Shown here piece after piece: positions 25,245 through 32,391 of a DNA stretch of 64,000 bases. This DNA is from Sphingobacteruim zhuxiongii (GTDB lineage: Bacteria; Bacteroidota; Bacteroidia; Sphingobacteriales; Sphingobacteriaceae): contig NZ_CP045652.1 in NCBI RefSeq assembly GCF_009557615.1, positions 2,666,001 to 2,730,000 of the forward strand. Reading direction: 5' to 3'. Under the pieces are notes generated by a model. It was not told where the DNA came from. It was given only the letters and a program-made list of their open reading frames with translations, and did not search any database. A program made the position numbers and the translations under genes. Numbering within the stretch: position 1 is the first letter of the stretch; each line of letters opens with the position of its first letter.

Positions 25245-25678
25245 TTAATTTGGTATGCTTATTTTTATAAATATTTGAGGCATAGAATTTTCATCTATAG
25301 CAAGCACATCAATTAATTTCAAAGATTTAATCATATTTGCGGTGGCCTTCTTGTAATGTTTGAAATGAGGTGTATTTAAATGCGCCTGGTAAGCATTTTC
25401 GTCAGCATATATCTCTAGTATTCTTATTTGATTAGGATTATCTTTAAAAAACATGGGTAGATTGAAATAACTCCAGGCTCTAATCGTACAGACGCTTCGG
25501 ATTCATATTTAAGTATGGCTTTGTATTCATCAATAAAACCTGCCTCTATTTCAATTTCCGCAATTCTGACAATCATCTTTTCTGCGGTAAAACTGCTCTG
25601 CTTTTGCTGGGTCCGTCCTCACGACATACAAAGAATAACAAACGGTAGAATTATAAATACTATTCTTTTACCTCTCAT
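25245..25678 (-). pseudogene. Lipoprotein of the quinol monooxygenase (ABM) family, inactivated twice
   Basis: The frame from ATG at 25678 encodes a lipoprotein signal, RIVFIILPFVILCMS, and then meets TGA at 25619-25621 exactly where the lipobox Cys should be, before GRTQQKQSS. The same frame continues through IVRIAEIEIEAGFIDEYKAI and LEPGVISIYP. A one-base loss near 25452-25456 then shifts it to FFKDNPNQIRILEIYADENA and AHLNTPHFKHYK, the ABM-domain hallmarks. An intact protein would be about 140 aa. Two independent lesions make a sequencing artefact unlikely. Confidence 0.75.
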
Positions 25679-25832
25679 TAATTTACATTTGGATTTTATA
25701 CAAACTTACATAAAATGTCATATGTATTAAGGTAACTTCCCAACTTTCTACAAGCCTAACCACCCCTTTAGACTTAGTTAATAATATGATAAATGAAATC
25801 TCCAACGTTTTTACCAAAATGATATTCGAGAA

Positions 25833-26057
25833 TTAAATATTTCGTTTCTTAGGTATCCTAGATTGATCATATATAATCAAATAAAGAAGACATCCTAGTA
25901 TGTTAAGAATCACCAAAACTAAAATCCACAAGAATTTCTGGTACATGAGCAGCTTGTCATTCATTACAACTTTAAAAATTGTATAGACGATTATCGCTAT
26001 AAATACAATAATTGAGTAAATAAATAAGATGTTCGAGATAATAGAAACGGTTACCAC
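25833..26057 (-). CDS. Small two-helix membrane protein, PLDc_N-like
   Basis: 74 aa with two membrane spans (about residues 8-27 and 41-62). The second, FLWILVLVILNILGCLLYLI, has the layout of the phospholipase D-nuclease N-terminal (PLDc_N) domain, found alone in many small bacterial membrane proteins. Function unknown; such proteins are sometimes immunity-like. It stands alone between two pseudogene-rich stretches. Confidence 0.6.
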   Translation of the reverse strand: MVTVSIISNILFIYSIIVFIAIIVYTIFKVVMNDKLLMYQKFLWILVLVILNILGCLLYLIIYDQSRIPKKRNI

Positions 26058-26233
26058 TGGCTAATTTTTAATAATACTACACAAATTTAGGTTTAAAATT
26101 ATAAATGGGAATACTTTACCTTAGATATAAAATAAGTCAACTACCGCCGACAAGCCACCGCGAAAGCGATTGAAAGGGCTGTGGAAATTTATTATGCTAA
26201 GTAGTATATTTGCACGCACTAACTTTCATTTTA

Positions 26234-26509
26234 ATGGATAAGATTTCAGATAAGGGTTATTACATTTTAAATGTTTATAATAAATTAAAAGAAAAAGACC
26301 CTAAATGGGAGCAAATAGAAGTATTGCTAGCAGTTTTAGAGGATATGATTAAAAAATGGGAGGCTGAACAATGTTTCACAAAAGAATGCTCGGATCTATG
26401 CGTAGAAATTGTAAACAAATTCCGTAACGCTATATTACAAAGGGATCAAACAATTTCCATAGATATGTCTCATATTTATAGTTTCGAAAAATTTATGTCA
26501 GTTAAATAA
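26234..26509 (+). CDS. Hypothetical cytoplasmic protein
   Basis: 91 aa from the ATG at 26234; a TTG 24 nt earlier is less likely. It is predicted helical, with charged segments (NKLKEKDPKWEQIEVLL, EDMIKKWEAEQC). No known motif. It has its own terminator at 26515-26541 and precedes the SRAP gene, but the two are separately terminated. Confidence 0.55.
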   Translation: MDKISDKGYYILNVYNKLKEKDPKWEQIEVLLAVLEDMIKKWEAEQCFTKECSDLCVEIVNKFRNAILQRDQTISIDMSHIYSFEKFMSVK

Positions 26510-26514
26510 GATCC

Positions 26515-26541
26515 AAGCCTAACCACCCAGTTAGGCTTTTT
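26515..26541 (+). terminator. Terminator after the 91-aa gene
   Basis: Arms AAGCCTAAC and GTTAGGCTT with loop CACCCA, then TTTTC. It separates this gene from the SRAP gene. Confidence 0.8.
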
Positions 26542-26550
26542 CGTTTACAT

Positions 26551-26566
26551 TACTTAACTTTAAGTA
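26551..26566. promoter_or_regulatory. Palindrome immediately before the SRAP start codon
   Basis: Arms TACTTAA and TTAAGTA round CT form a perfect 16-bp palindrome whose last base is the A of the SRAP ATG. A repressor bound here would block transcription or translation initiation. Confidence 0.45.
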
Positions 26567-27255
26567 TGTGCTACCATACATCACACCCCGACGAAAAAGC
26601 ATTACGCAAAGAATTTAAATCTCTAGGCGTGCAATATAAGCGAGATGAAATTTTCCATGTATCAGGATTTTCACGACCATTTCTTCCTGTGACGCTAAAT
26701 AGCTCCCCTAAAGTTATCCGTGAGGCTCGATGGAAGCTTATACCTTTTTGGGTAAAGACCGAAACAGACGCTGCTAAATATGCCAATACTCTGAATGCAG
26801 AAAGTGAAAGCATATTCGAAAAGGCTAGCTATAAGAACTATATCACTAAGAATCGAGGGCTGTTATACGTCAATGGATTTTATGAACCTCATAAAGTGAA
26901 GGGTGTGAAGGAAACGGAAAATTACTATATCTACCAACCTGATAAGAAAATCTTTACTCTCGGTGTAGTTTATTCGGATTTTACAGACCAAGATACAGGC
27001 GAAACCTATCCTACCTTTTCTATTATCACCACTCCAGCAAATCCATTACTGGAAGAAATCCACAACGAAAAGAAAAGAATGCCTTTAATTATTGGAGAGA
27101 AAGACAGTGACGCATGGTTATTTGCTGAAGGTAAAGACGAAATACAAAACCTTATGCAACCCTTCAATGGTGAACTAGGCTCTCACCAAGTTTACCGCGT
27201 TACTGGAGCGCGCGGCGAAGATACCAACCATCCTGATATACAGAAAGCTATTTGA
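26566..27255 (+). CDS. SOS response-associated peptidase (SRAP/YedK/HMCES family)
   Basis: 229 aa. SRAP proteins form a thiazolidine DNA-protein crosslink with abasic sites in single-stranded DNA, shielding them. The catalytic Cys2 is present (MCYHTS; the initiator Met is removed). Conserved segments are ARWKLIPFWVK, NTLNAESESIFEKASYK, GLLYVNGFYEPH (carrying the active-site Glu) and FSIITTPANPLLEEIHNEKK with RMPLII, where the His in the last segment is conserved. In many Bacteroidota the gene is damage-inducible; a palindrome overlaps its start here. Confidence 0.93.
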   Translation: MCYHTSHPDEKALRKEFKSLGVQYKRDEIFHVSGFSRPFLPVTLNSSPKVIREARWKLIPFWVKTETDAAKYANTLNAESESIFEKASYKNYITKNRGLLYVNGFYEPHKVKGVKETENYYIYQPDKKIFTLGVVYSDFTDQDTGETYPTFSIITTPANPLLEEIHNEKKRMPLIIGEKDSDAWLFAEGKDEIQNLMQPFNGELGSHQVYRVTGARGEDTNHPDIQKAI

Positions 27256-27272
27256 TTTTAACGTTTTCACTC

Positions 27273-27304
27273 TTGACAATTTACTAATATTTTTAGTAAA
27301 CTTG
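27273..27304 (+). promoter_or_regulatory. Promoter with embedded operator palindrome (copy 1)
   Basis: TTG at 27273-27275 and TAAACTTG at 27297-27304 are 21 nt apart. Between and overlapping them is a perfect palindrome at 27280-27300: arms TTTACTAA and TTAGTAAA, spacer TATTT. The same arrangement precedes the paralogous gene at 30014. An operator overlapping -7 fits repression, perhaps by a LexA/S24-type repressor (inference). Confidence 0.7.
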
Positions 27305-27309
27305 CAAGA

Positions 27310-27777
27310 ATGAAACCATTGGAGATCCATTGTCGAAATAGAGTGATGTATGCGAAGATATCGGTGCGCGACCGTGGGTCTGGCCGACGCGATTATGTGT
27401 TGACCGGAAAGGATGGAATTTCGCTGTATGTATTTACCAAAGAGAAAGGCCATTGGAAATGTACATTAGGATATCTTGACGAGGATATCAAAGAAGCCGT
27501 TGTCAACGCGCTGATTATCCGATTCGATAAAACAATCTGTGACATATTCTATTACAAAGGCGAACGCAAATTGGTTGAAGTGCGCGAGAAACAGGGCAAT
27601 CTATGGCATATTTATGTTAACCTCCATTATGTAGCGACGATTTCCTACGATAAATTTACCAAGAGATTCGAATACAACCTAGAAGATGAAACCGGAGTCG
27701 TCACTGACGATCACATCCGGAAGTATATTGGGAAGATTGGAACAGGCGAGATCTCCTGGTATAAAGTGGATAGATAA
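27310..27777 (+). CDS. Uncharacterised protein, paralogue of the 30014 gene
   Basis: 155 aa, beta-rich and basic, with no family I recognise. It shares with the 30014-30502 protein the patterns YVLTGKDG/YMLTGKDR, an aromatic VFTKEKGHWKC/LFQKVGNKWTH stretch, AVVNALIIRFD/AMIDALILRYN and YKGERKLVEV/FRGQRQIVEV. A nucleic-acid or protein-binding fold is possible but unproven. It follows the SRAP gene by 54 bp but has its own promoter/operator, identical in layout to that of its paralogue. Confidence 0.7.
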   Translation: MKPLEIHCRNRVMYAKISVRDRGSGRRDYVLTGKDGISLYVFTKEKGHWKCTLGYLDEDIKEAVVNALIIRFDKTICDIFYYKGERKLVEVREKQGNLWHIYVNLHYVATISYDKFTKRFEYNLEDETGVVTDDHIRKYIGKIGTGEISWYKVDR

Positions 27778-27802
27778 TAAAAAAGCCCCTGAGTTAGGGG
27801 CT
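27773..27802 (-). terminator. Terminator for the small minus-strand membrane-protein gene
   Basis: Arms AGCCCCT and AGGGGCT at 27784-27802. Read on the minus strand, the hairpin is followed by TTTTTTATTATC, so it terminates the gene ending at 27811. It could also halt the plus-strand gene ending at 27777. Confidence 0.75.
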
Positions 27803-27810
27803 AATTGATG

Positions 27811-28047
27811 TTAATCATGACCTTCTGTCTTTACTATTTTATTGTAAATGCCCAGAAGTAAAAAAGGCGCTGCCCATTGGCCAATAAATAGTGCGTCCTT
27901 ATCGACCTTCCCCCTACTACATTTTAGAGCGGCGGATACGCCCATCGCCAACAATGCGGCGCCCAAGAATACTACAGATGGAATTTTTGCAGTTTGACTC
28001 TCAATAGTCTTACTTACTCTGTCTTCGTTTGCTGTGTCTAGTGCTAT
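27811..28047 (-). CDS. Small membrane protein lacking a standard start codon
   Basis: 78-79 codons of clearly protein-like sequence: DTANEDRVSKTIESQTAKIP, then a membrane span VVFLGAALLAMGVSAAL, KCSRGKVDKDALFIGQWAAP, a second span FLLLGIY, and a basic/acidic tail. No ATG, GTG or TTG is in frame; the best start position is ATA at 28045-28047, just after an in-frame TAG. A decayed relative at 32392-32578 shows this is a real family. Either initiation is at ATA, or the start was mutated. It has a good terminator. Confidence 0.55.
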   Translation of the reverse strand: MALDTANEDRVSKTIESQTAKIPSVVFLGAALLAMGVSAALKCSRGKVDKDALFIGQWAAPFLLLGIYNKIVKTEGHD

Positions 28048-28060
28048 GTTCTAAAAATTT

Positions 28061-28087
28061 AGTGTGTTATATACATTAGAACACACT
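28061..28087. promoter_or_regulatory. Inverted repeat upstream of the small membrane-protein gene
   Basis: AGTGTGTT at 28061-28068 and AACACACT at 28080-28087, perfect 8-bp arms 11 nt apart, upstream of the minus-strand gene and before an A/T-rich stretch. Candidate operator. Confidence 0.35.
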
Positions 28088-28095
28088 GAATAAGA

Positions 28096-28317
28096 ATGAG
28101 TTTTAAAAAAAATGAATTAAAGCTAAACAGATTGCAAACATTTCATTATTCCGTTTGTCGTATAATTGATTCCAAACATTGCAAAACATTGATGCTCGTA
28201 ACAAATAATGTTTTTAGCTCCGCGAACGTGGAGCTTTTTTTGTGTACGTTATTTAATCGAATCGCCGGAAGGGTATAGAATACGAAAAGCCCCTTTTTCC
28301 CTACAAAGGGGCTTTTC
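28096..28317. terminator. Two orphan terminators; possible small RNA region
   Basis: Hairpin 1: AGCTCC and GGAGCT at 28216-28235 followed by TTTTTTT (plus strand). Hairpin 2: AAAAGCCCCTTT and AAAGGGGCTTTT at 28285-28316 (bidirectional). No convincing plus-strand gene precedes hairpin 1, so an untranslated transcript from about 28090 is possible. Confidence 0.4.
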
Positions 28318-28516
28318 TTTGTTTTTCACACACACACTTCCTGACTTAAGTGCTCTCCTATATGTCAACGTTAGATATGCTTGATTATTATACTTGTAAA
28401 AAAATTTTCGTTTGAAAAAGAAAACCCCGTAGGTGGGGTAATTTAAACCTGATTGAGGTATATCTTTAGCTCAAATGTAACACCTGCGCACTCCGTGTCG
28501 AATTCATCACGAATAT
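28318..28516. other. Intergenic stretch before the truncated sigma-like gene
   Basis: About 200 bp with no intact gene. A minus-strand frame continues from the truncated gene region through LNIRDEFDTECAGVTFELKI but has no start. Confidence 0.35.
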
Positions 28517-28580
28517 TTAAATAGAATTCAAGCTTAATTTTTTCTTGCTGGAAGCCAATATGGTTGATACTTCCTTTTGG
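28517..28580 (-). pseudogene. 3' end of a sigma-region-4-like gene cut by an insertion sequence
   Basis: The last 20 codons, QKEVSTILASSKKKLSLNSI, match the C-terminus of the intact protein at 30554-30784 (QEVSTILALSKKKLSFNSI) and stop at the equivalent TAA. The match ends exactly at the left end of the insertion sequence at 28581. The N-terminal part is not on the far side, so the insertion was accompanied or followed by a deletion. Confidence 0.75.
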
Positions 28581-28636
28581 TAGACTTCCCCGTTTTTCAG
28601 ACCAATTAAAAATGTTAAATTAGTTTGTTAAACATT

Positions 28637-28903
28637 ATGAAGAAGAGCAAATTTTCAGAGCATCAGATTGTCAGTATTCTAAAGGAATATGAATCCGGTA
28701 AATCGACACGCGACATTTGTCGGGAACATGGTATTACATCATCCACTTTCTATCAATGGAAGCAAAAGTATGGCGGTATGGATGCCCAGCATTTGAAAGA
28801 GTTGAAAGCATTACAAGAAGAAAATAGCCGTTTAAAGCGAATGTTTGCTGATTTGAGCTTGGATCATCGTATTTTAAAAGACATCATTGAAAAAAAGCTT
28901 TAA
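28637..28903 (+). CDS. IS3-family transposase OrfA
   Basis: 88 aa from the ATG at 28637. It has a helix-turn-helix (SEHQIVSILKEYESGKSTRD, then EHGITSSTFYQWKQKYGG) and a leucine-zipper-like tail (LKELKALQEENSRLKRMFAD). It recognises the IS ends. It ends at TAA just after the A7 slippery run at 28890-28896. Confidence 0.9.
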   Translation: MKKSKFSEHQIVSILKEYESGKSTRDICREHGITSSTFYQWKQKYGGMDAQHLKELKALQEENSRLKRMFADLSLDHRILKDIIEKKL

Positions 28904-29721
28904 AGCTCTGTGAACGTAAAGAGCTGATTGAAGGTGTAATTGAAGCGGAAGGGATCAGTATCCATAGAGCCTGCAAAATTGTTTGCATGAGTCGTAGTAT
29001 GTACTACTATGCTCATAAAAAAGATGACCAGATCATTATTGATAAACTGATGGATCTCTCAACGAAATATCCTACACGAGGATTTGAAACTTACTTTGGT
29101 AAGATCCGAATGGAGGGTCTTCTATGGAATCGAAAAAGAGTGCTTCGTGTATATCGTAATATTAATTTAAAGCTTAGAGTGAAGCGAAAACGACGCCTAC
29201 CAGCTAGAATCAAAGAACGATTATTTGTTCCAGGTTCCATTAATGACACCTGGTCGATCGATTTCATGAGCGATTCTCTAGCTAATGGGAGAAGGTTTAG
29301 AGTTATCAATATTATTGATGATTATAATCGAGAAGCCTTACTTAACGAAGCATATTATTCTATTCCTGCAACAAGGTTGGTGCAAAAAATACAAGAATTA
29401 CTGTTACACAGAGCAAAACCAAAGCGTATCAGAACGGATAATGGACCAGAATTTATAGCGAAAGTTTTCAAAGATTTTTGTAGCGATCATGGAATAGAAA
29501 TACAATATATCCAACCTGGCAAGCCTGCTCAAAATGCTTATATTGAGCGCTTCAATCGTACATTCAGAGAAGATGTGTTAGACGCTTATTTATTTGAATC
29601 AATCAGCCACGTAAATGCACTGGCCTATGAATGGCAGATTGATTACAATAGTAATCATCCTCACAAAGCTTTAAATGGATTAAGCCCATGGTTATACGCT
29701 GAAGAACAATTGGTTTCTTAA
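28891..29721 (+). CDS. IS3-family transposase OrfB (made by -1 frameshift)
   Basis: Integrase-core part of the transposase, about 276 codons in the -1 frame relative to OrfA; the slip site is GAAAAAAAG. The DDE residues are in WSIDFMSD, IRTDNGPEF and AYIERFNRTFR. An internal ATG at 28987 gives 244 aa. The reading frame is intact, so the element may be active. Confidence 0.9.
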   Translation, partial: KKALKLCERKELIEGVIEAEGISIHRACKIVCMSRSMYYYAHKKDDQIIIDKLMDLSTKYPTRGFETYFGKIRMEGLLWNRKRVLRVYRNINLKLRVKRKRRLPARIKERLFVPGSINDTWSIDFMSDSLANGRRFRVINIIDDYNREALLNEAYYSIPATRLVQKIQELLLHRAKPKRIRTDNGPEFIAKVFKDFCSDHGIEIQYIQPGKPAQNAYIERFNRTFREDVLDAYLFESISHVNALAYEWQIDYNSNHPHKALNGLSPWLYAEEQLVS

Positions 29722-29766
29722 TACGGGTTTTTATATTTATTCACTGTTTGAAAAAGGGTAAGGCTA

Positions 29767-29985
29767 CAACCCTACAGCTTCCTAAACTATTAAATCGACC
29801 AAGACTCTCCCGTTTGAAATATGCGTTTGGTAAACGAGAAACGATCAAATATAACGATCAACATTTTTAGGGATACCAGCTATGTGAACATAGTAACCAA
29901 ATGCAATTAATTTTTGTACGTCGGAATTAATTATACATATTAACGCCAGCTCCATCAAAAACGTTTATGTTTGGCTCTTGATGGA
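29767..29985. other. Right flank of the insertion sequence
   Basis: About 220 bp with no gene. It does not contain the missing N-terminal part of the sigma-like gene. Confidence 0.45.
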
Positions 29986-30009
29986 TTACTAATATTTTTA
30001 GTAAATTTG
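29978..30009 (+). promoter_or_regulatory. Promoter with embedded operator palindrome (copy 2)
   Basis: TTG at 29978-29980 and TAAATTTG at 30002-30009 are 21 nt apart. The palindrome at 29986-30004 has arms TTACTAA and TTAGTAA and spacer TATTT, the same as at 27280-27300. The surrounding bases differ, so the palindrome appears to be under selection. Confidence 0.72.
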
Positions 30010-30013
30010 CGTA

Positions 30014-30502
30014 ATGGGACCGCTAATAGTTTATTACAAAAACAAAGTTCTTACTATAGCAATCAAGAGCCTCAAGCAGGGCTTTGGACTTGATATCTAC
30101 ATGCTTACTGGAAAGGATCGGCGCACCTTCTACCTATTCCAAAAAGTTGGCAATAAATGGACACACACGTCCGGTGAACTCCCCTCAATTCTTATTGAAG
30201 CCATGATTGATGCGCTAATTTTAAGATATAATTTTGGCGTGGTTAAGGTATTTTGGTTTAGAGGTCAGCGACAGATCGTTGAGGTTTACCATCCTAACGG
30301 AGGTGGCGGTTGGGTGATTAAGATCAACTATTACTACATGGGATCAATAACCTACAATCCTGACGGAAATCGTTTCCGATGGTACATTCTCAACTCTAGC
30401 TGGCTTAAGGAAAAACATATGCTATATTTTATCGAGTTGATCAAGAAAGGGAAAATCGAGTCGCCCCAAGCGTATAGAATAGCAAAAAGCCTCCACGAAT
30501 AG
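30014..30502 (+). CDS. Uncharacterised protein, paralogue of the 27310 gene
   Basis: 162 aa, beta-rich, basic and aromatic. It shares YMLTGKD, the NKWTH stretch, ALILRYN and RGQRQIVEV positions with its paralogue but is otherwise well diverged, while the promoter palindrome is retained. Family not recognised. The leader is very short, since ATG lies 5 nt after the -7 box. Confidence 0.68.
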   Translation: MGPLIVYYKNKVLTIAIKSLKQGFGLDIYMLTGKDRRTFYLFQKVGNKWTHTSGELPSILIEAMIDALILRYNFGVVKVFWFRGQRQIVEVYHPNGGGGWVIKINYYYMGSITYNPDGNRFRWYILNSSWLKEKHMLYFIELIKKGKIESPQAYRIAKSLHE

Positions 30503-30553
30503 GAAATATTGCAATTAGTGAAAAAACTTTCATGTGGGATAATGCCTAAAAAT

Positions 30554-30784
30554 TTAAATAGAATTGAAGCTTAGCTTTTTCTTGCTCAAAGCCAATATAG
30601 TTGAAACTTCCTGTTTCGTAATATGCAGATGCTCTGAAATTTCATATTGTTTAAATCCTTCCAGATGCATCGCAAATATCTCATACTCTTTTTCAGATAA
30701 GCTATTAACTGCACGCAACAATTCCTCCGCCTGACATGTTGAAAGTTTGTCCAATTCAAACTTCCTTTCTAGTATTTTAAACAA
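30554..30784 (-). CDS. Orphan sigma-region-4-like helix-turn-helix protein
   Basis: 76 aa from a TTG start. Residues about 28-70, SLSEKEYEIFAMHLEGFKQY, then EISEHLHITKQEVSTI, match region 4 of ECF sigma factors (compare the factors at 31721 and 50860), but region 2 is absent. It may bind promoter DNA or RNA polymerase as a regulator. It overlaps the winged-helix gene upstream by 8 nt, which implies coupling. A truncated paralogue lies at 28517-28580. Confidence 0.65.
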   Translation of the reverse strand: MFKILERKFELDKLSTCQAEELLRAVNSLSEKEYEIFAMHLEGFKQYEISEHLHITKQEVSTILALSKKKLSFNSI

Positions 30785-30989
30785 TAATTTCTCCTTGTCT
30801 CAAGAGCATTTTACCCTTGCTAGTTATTAAGTATTTACACGTGGCTGTACTACTAGAGTGGGTTATTAGACCATCTTCTACCATTACCGAGATACAAATA
30901 TCAAAGCCAGGGTATAATTCTATTTTTTCTAGACATTGTTCGTTGAAAATCTTGTCTAGCAAAGTCTTTTTTAGAGAAAGTGTGTGCAA
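30777..30989 (-). CDS. Small winged-helix-like protein, paralogue of the 58381 gene
   Basis: 70 aa from a TTG start that aligns with the ATG of the paralogue at 58584 (HTLSLKKTLLDKI versus KNLSLKAVILQII). Shared pattern: LYPGFDICISVMVEDGLI versus SFPGFDECLSALERDGLI, then a beta-wing and a final KYLITSKGKMLL versus FGITEEGIRFLH. This reads as a minimal wHTH of transcription-factor type. It forms a two-gene operon with the orphan sigma-region-4 protein. Confidence 0.6.
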   Translation of the reverse strand: MHTLSLKKTLLDKIFNEQCLEKIELYPGFDICISVMVEDGLITHSSSTATCKYLITSKGKMLLRQGEIIV

Positions 30990-31005
30990 TCGAAAGGCGA
31001 GTTAG

Positions 31006-31588
31006 TGAGTGGGAAAACGATAACACCAATGCTTCACATTCGAATTGGAATGGTTAATTTAATTGGTTTAACAAATCGAAGATAGCAAATTTATAGCGTG
31101 AAATTATCGAAAACTGCCGACAAACTATTAATTTACGACAGTTGTAGTTTTTCATCTACAATCGTAAACAATGTTGCGCTAAAAAATAATGTTAACTCTT
31201 ACGTGTAAGATATAGTTTTGTCGCCCTTTTTACGCCTAACGATTTTCATATCATTGAGCGATGTTTACGCCATGCGTTCTGGTTTCGATTTATTTTGACC
31301 GATAGTCTTACCGTCGCATTACAACGTTCTAGCTTGTGATTGCTAAAAACACAACGCATTTTGCATGCTTAGCGTAAACTTGATTACCAAAACATCAGAC
31401 TTTTCTTTAGGTAAACTCGTGCTGCGCATTCGACACGTTCGGTATAGTTGCAACACTACCGCTACGGCAATCACTCCAATTAAACATTATTGCATGCATA
31501 GTCATAAGAATTGCTGGTGTTGACGAGTTGATACGAAGAGCACAAGCTACATCTTAGTCGTTGACAACAAAATGCGAAATAGAATCGT
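31006..31588. other. Gene-less stretch
   Basis: About 580 bp with stops in all frames and no strong hairpin-terminator pair. It includes a CAAATTTA (TAAATTTG on minus) at about 31085-31092 that could be the promoter of the wHTH/sigma-like operon. Possibly decayed sequence; nothing was recognised. Confidence 0.4.
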
Positions 31589-31756
31589 ATGAACAGCATC
31601 GAATTCTATTTCTTCAAAAACGCTATAATATATAAATTAAACTGCCAAGATGAAACTACATTTGAAGAATGGTTATTCCGTTTAGGATGGCCTGAAAAAA
31701 CGATTTTACGCACTAATTTCTCATTTAACCGCTTTAAGATTAGAATAACTTTTTAA
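31589..31756 (+). CDS. Small doubtful ORF
   Basis: 55 aa (MNSIEFYFFKNAIIYKLNCQ at the start, basic aromatic end). It overlaps the 3' end of the sigma factor gene on the other strand by 36 nt. Protein-like composition only; it may be chance. Confidence 0.25.
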   Translation: MNSIEFYFFKNAIIYKLNCQDETTFEEWLFRLGWPEKTILRTNFSFNRFKIRITF

Positions 31757-32245
31757 CCTTGTTTTCAAAATTTTACGCGCAGAGAAGATTCTAGTTTTGA
31801 CCGTACCTTCCGGGATACCATAGTACGCTGCTATCTCTTTGTATTTATAACCTTCAAAATACATTAAAAATGGGTCTAAAAAGATGGGGTCGATCCCCTC
31901 AAATGCTTTCGACAAATCTTGTCCCAGAAAGTAATCGTCCGCCCTATTCTTCACTGAGGAATACGACAATTGTGAGTCCTGGTGACATTCATCGGTACTA
32001 TCCACAAGTTTCATCTCCAACGTCCTCCTACGACAATCGTTAATGTGGATATTGCGCATAATAGTGTAAACCCAACCAATAAAATTGGTGCCGAATGTGA
32101 AGCGAGATGGATCCGCCCTAAAGACTTTCAATGCGGTCTCTTGCAATAAATCCTCCGCAGAATATACATTTTTAGTAAATCTCAATGCGTGGGAAAAAAA
32201 CTTTTCCCGATTTCTGAGAAAATCATATTCAAATTTATTGTTCAT
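31721..32245 (-). CDS. ECF-type RNA polymerase sigma factor
   Basis: 174 aa from the Met at 32245; the frame is open to 32353 but the extra leader is not sigma-like. Region 2 is FFSHALRFTKNVYSAEDLLQ with ETALKVF, and FIGWVYTIMRNIHINDCRR follows. Region 4 is LDPFLMYFEGYKYKEIAAYY, then IPEGTVKTRIFSARKIL. No anti-sigma gene lies beside it. It is of the same family as the factor at 50860. Confidence 0.9.
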   Translation of the reverse strand: MNNKFEYDFLRNREKFFSHALRFTKNVYSAEDLLQETALKVFRADPSRFTFGTNFIGWVYTIMRNIHINDCRRRTLEMKLVDSTDECHQDSQLSYSSVKNRADDYFLGQDLSKAFEGIDPIFLDPFLMYFEGYKYKEIAAYYGIPEGTVKTRIFSARKILKTRLKSYSNLKAVK

Positions 32246-32391
32246 GTAACCGTTGCTTGTGTGATCAGTGTGCCTATACTGGAAAACATCAATATTCGAT
32301 ATATGTTTTAAATAGCAAATCAAATAAATCTTTTTCGATCGAAATTGACTCATAAAATAGCCCCTGCGAACAGCTTAATACTACAAAACCG

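Larger units (their letters stand above)
28581..29766 (+). mobile_element. IS3-family insertion sequence (IS51-like group)
   Basis: About 1186 bp. The imperfect terminal inverted repeats start TAGACTTCCCCGTTTTTCAGAC on the left in two parts (TAGACTTCCCCG, TTTTTCAGAC) and TAGCCTTACCC, TTTTTCAAAC on the right. It has two overlapping ORFs with a -1 slippage site at the junction. No target duplication is evident, consistent with an adjacent deletion. Boundaries are inferred from the repeats and the truncated gene on the left. Confidence 0.8.

Noticed and set aside
25619..25621. In-frame TGA at a cysteine position as a selenocysteine codon
   Set aside because: The same gene carries an independent frameshift, and no selenocysteine insertion element was seen; a nonsense mutation is simpler.
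28096..28278. 60-aa plus-strand ORF
   Set aside because: It runs through a terminator hairpin and T7 tract (28216-28241), so it cannot be a normal gene.
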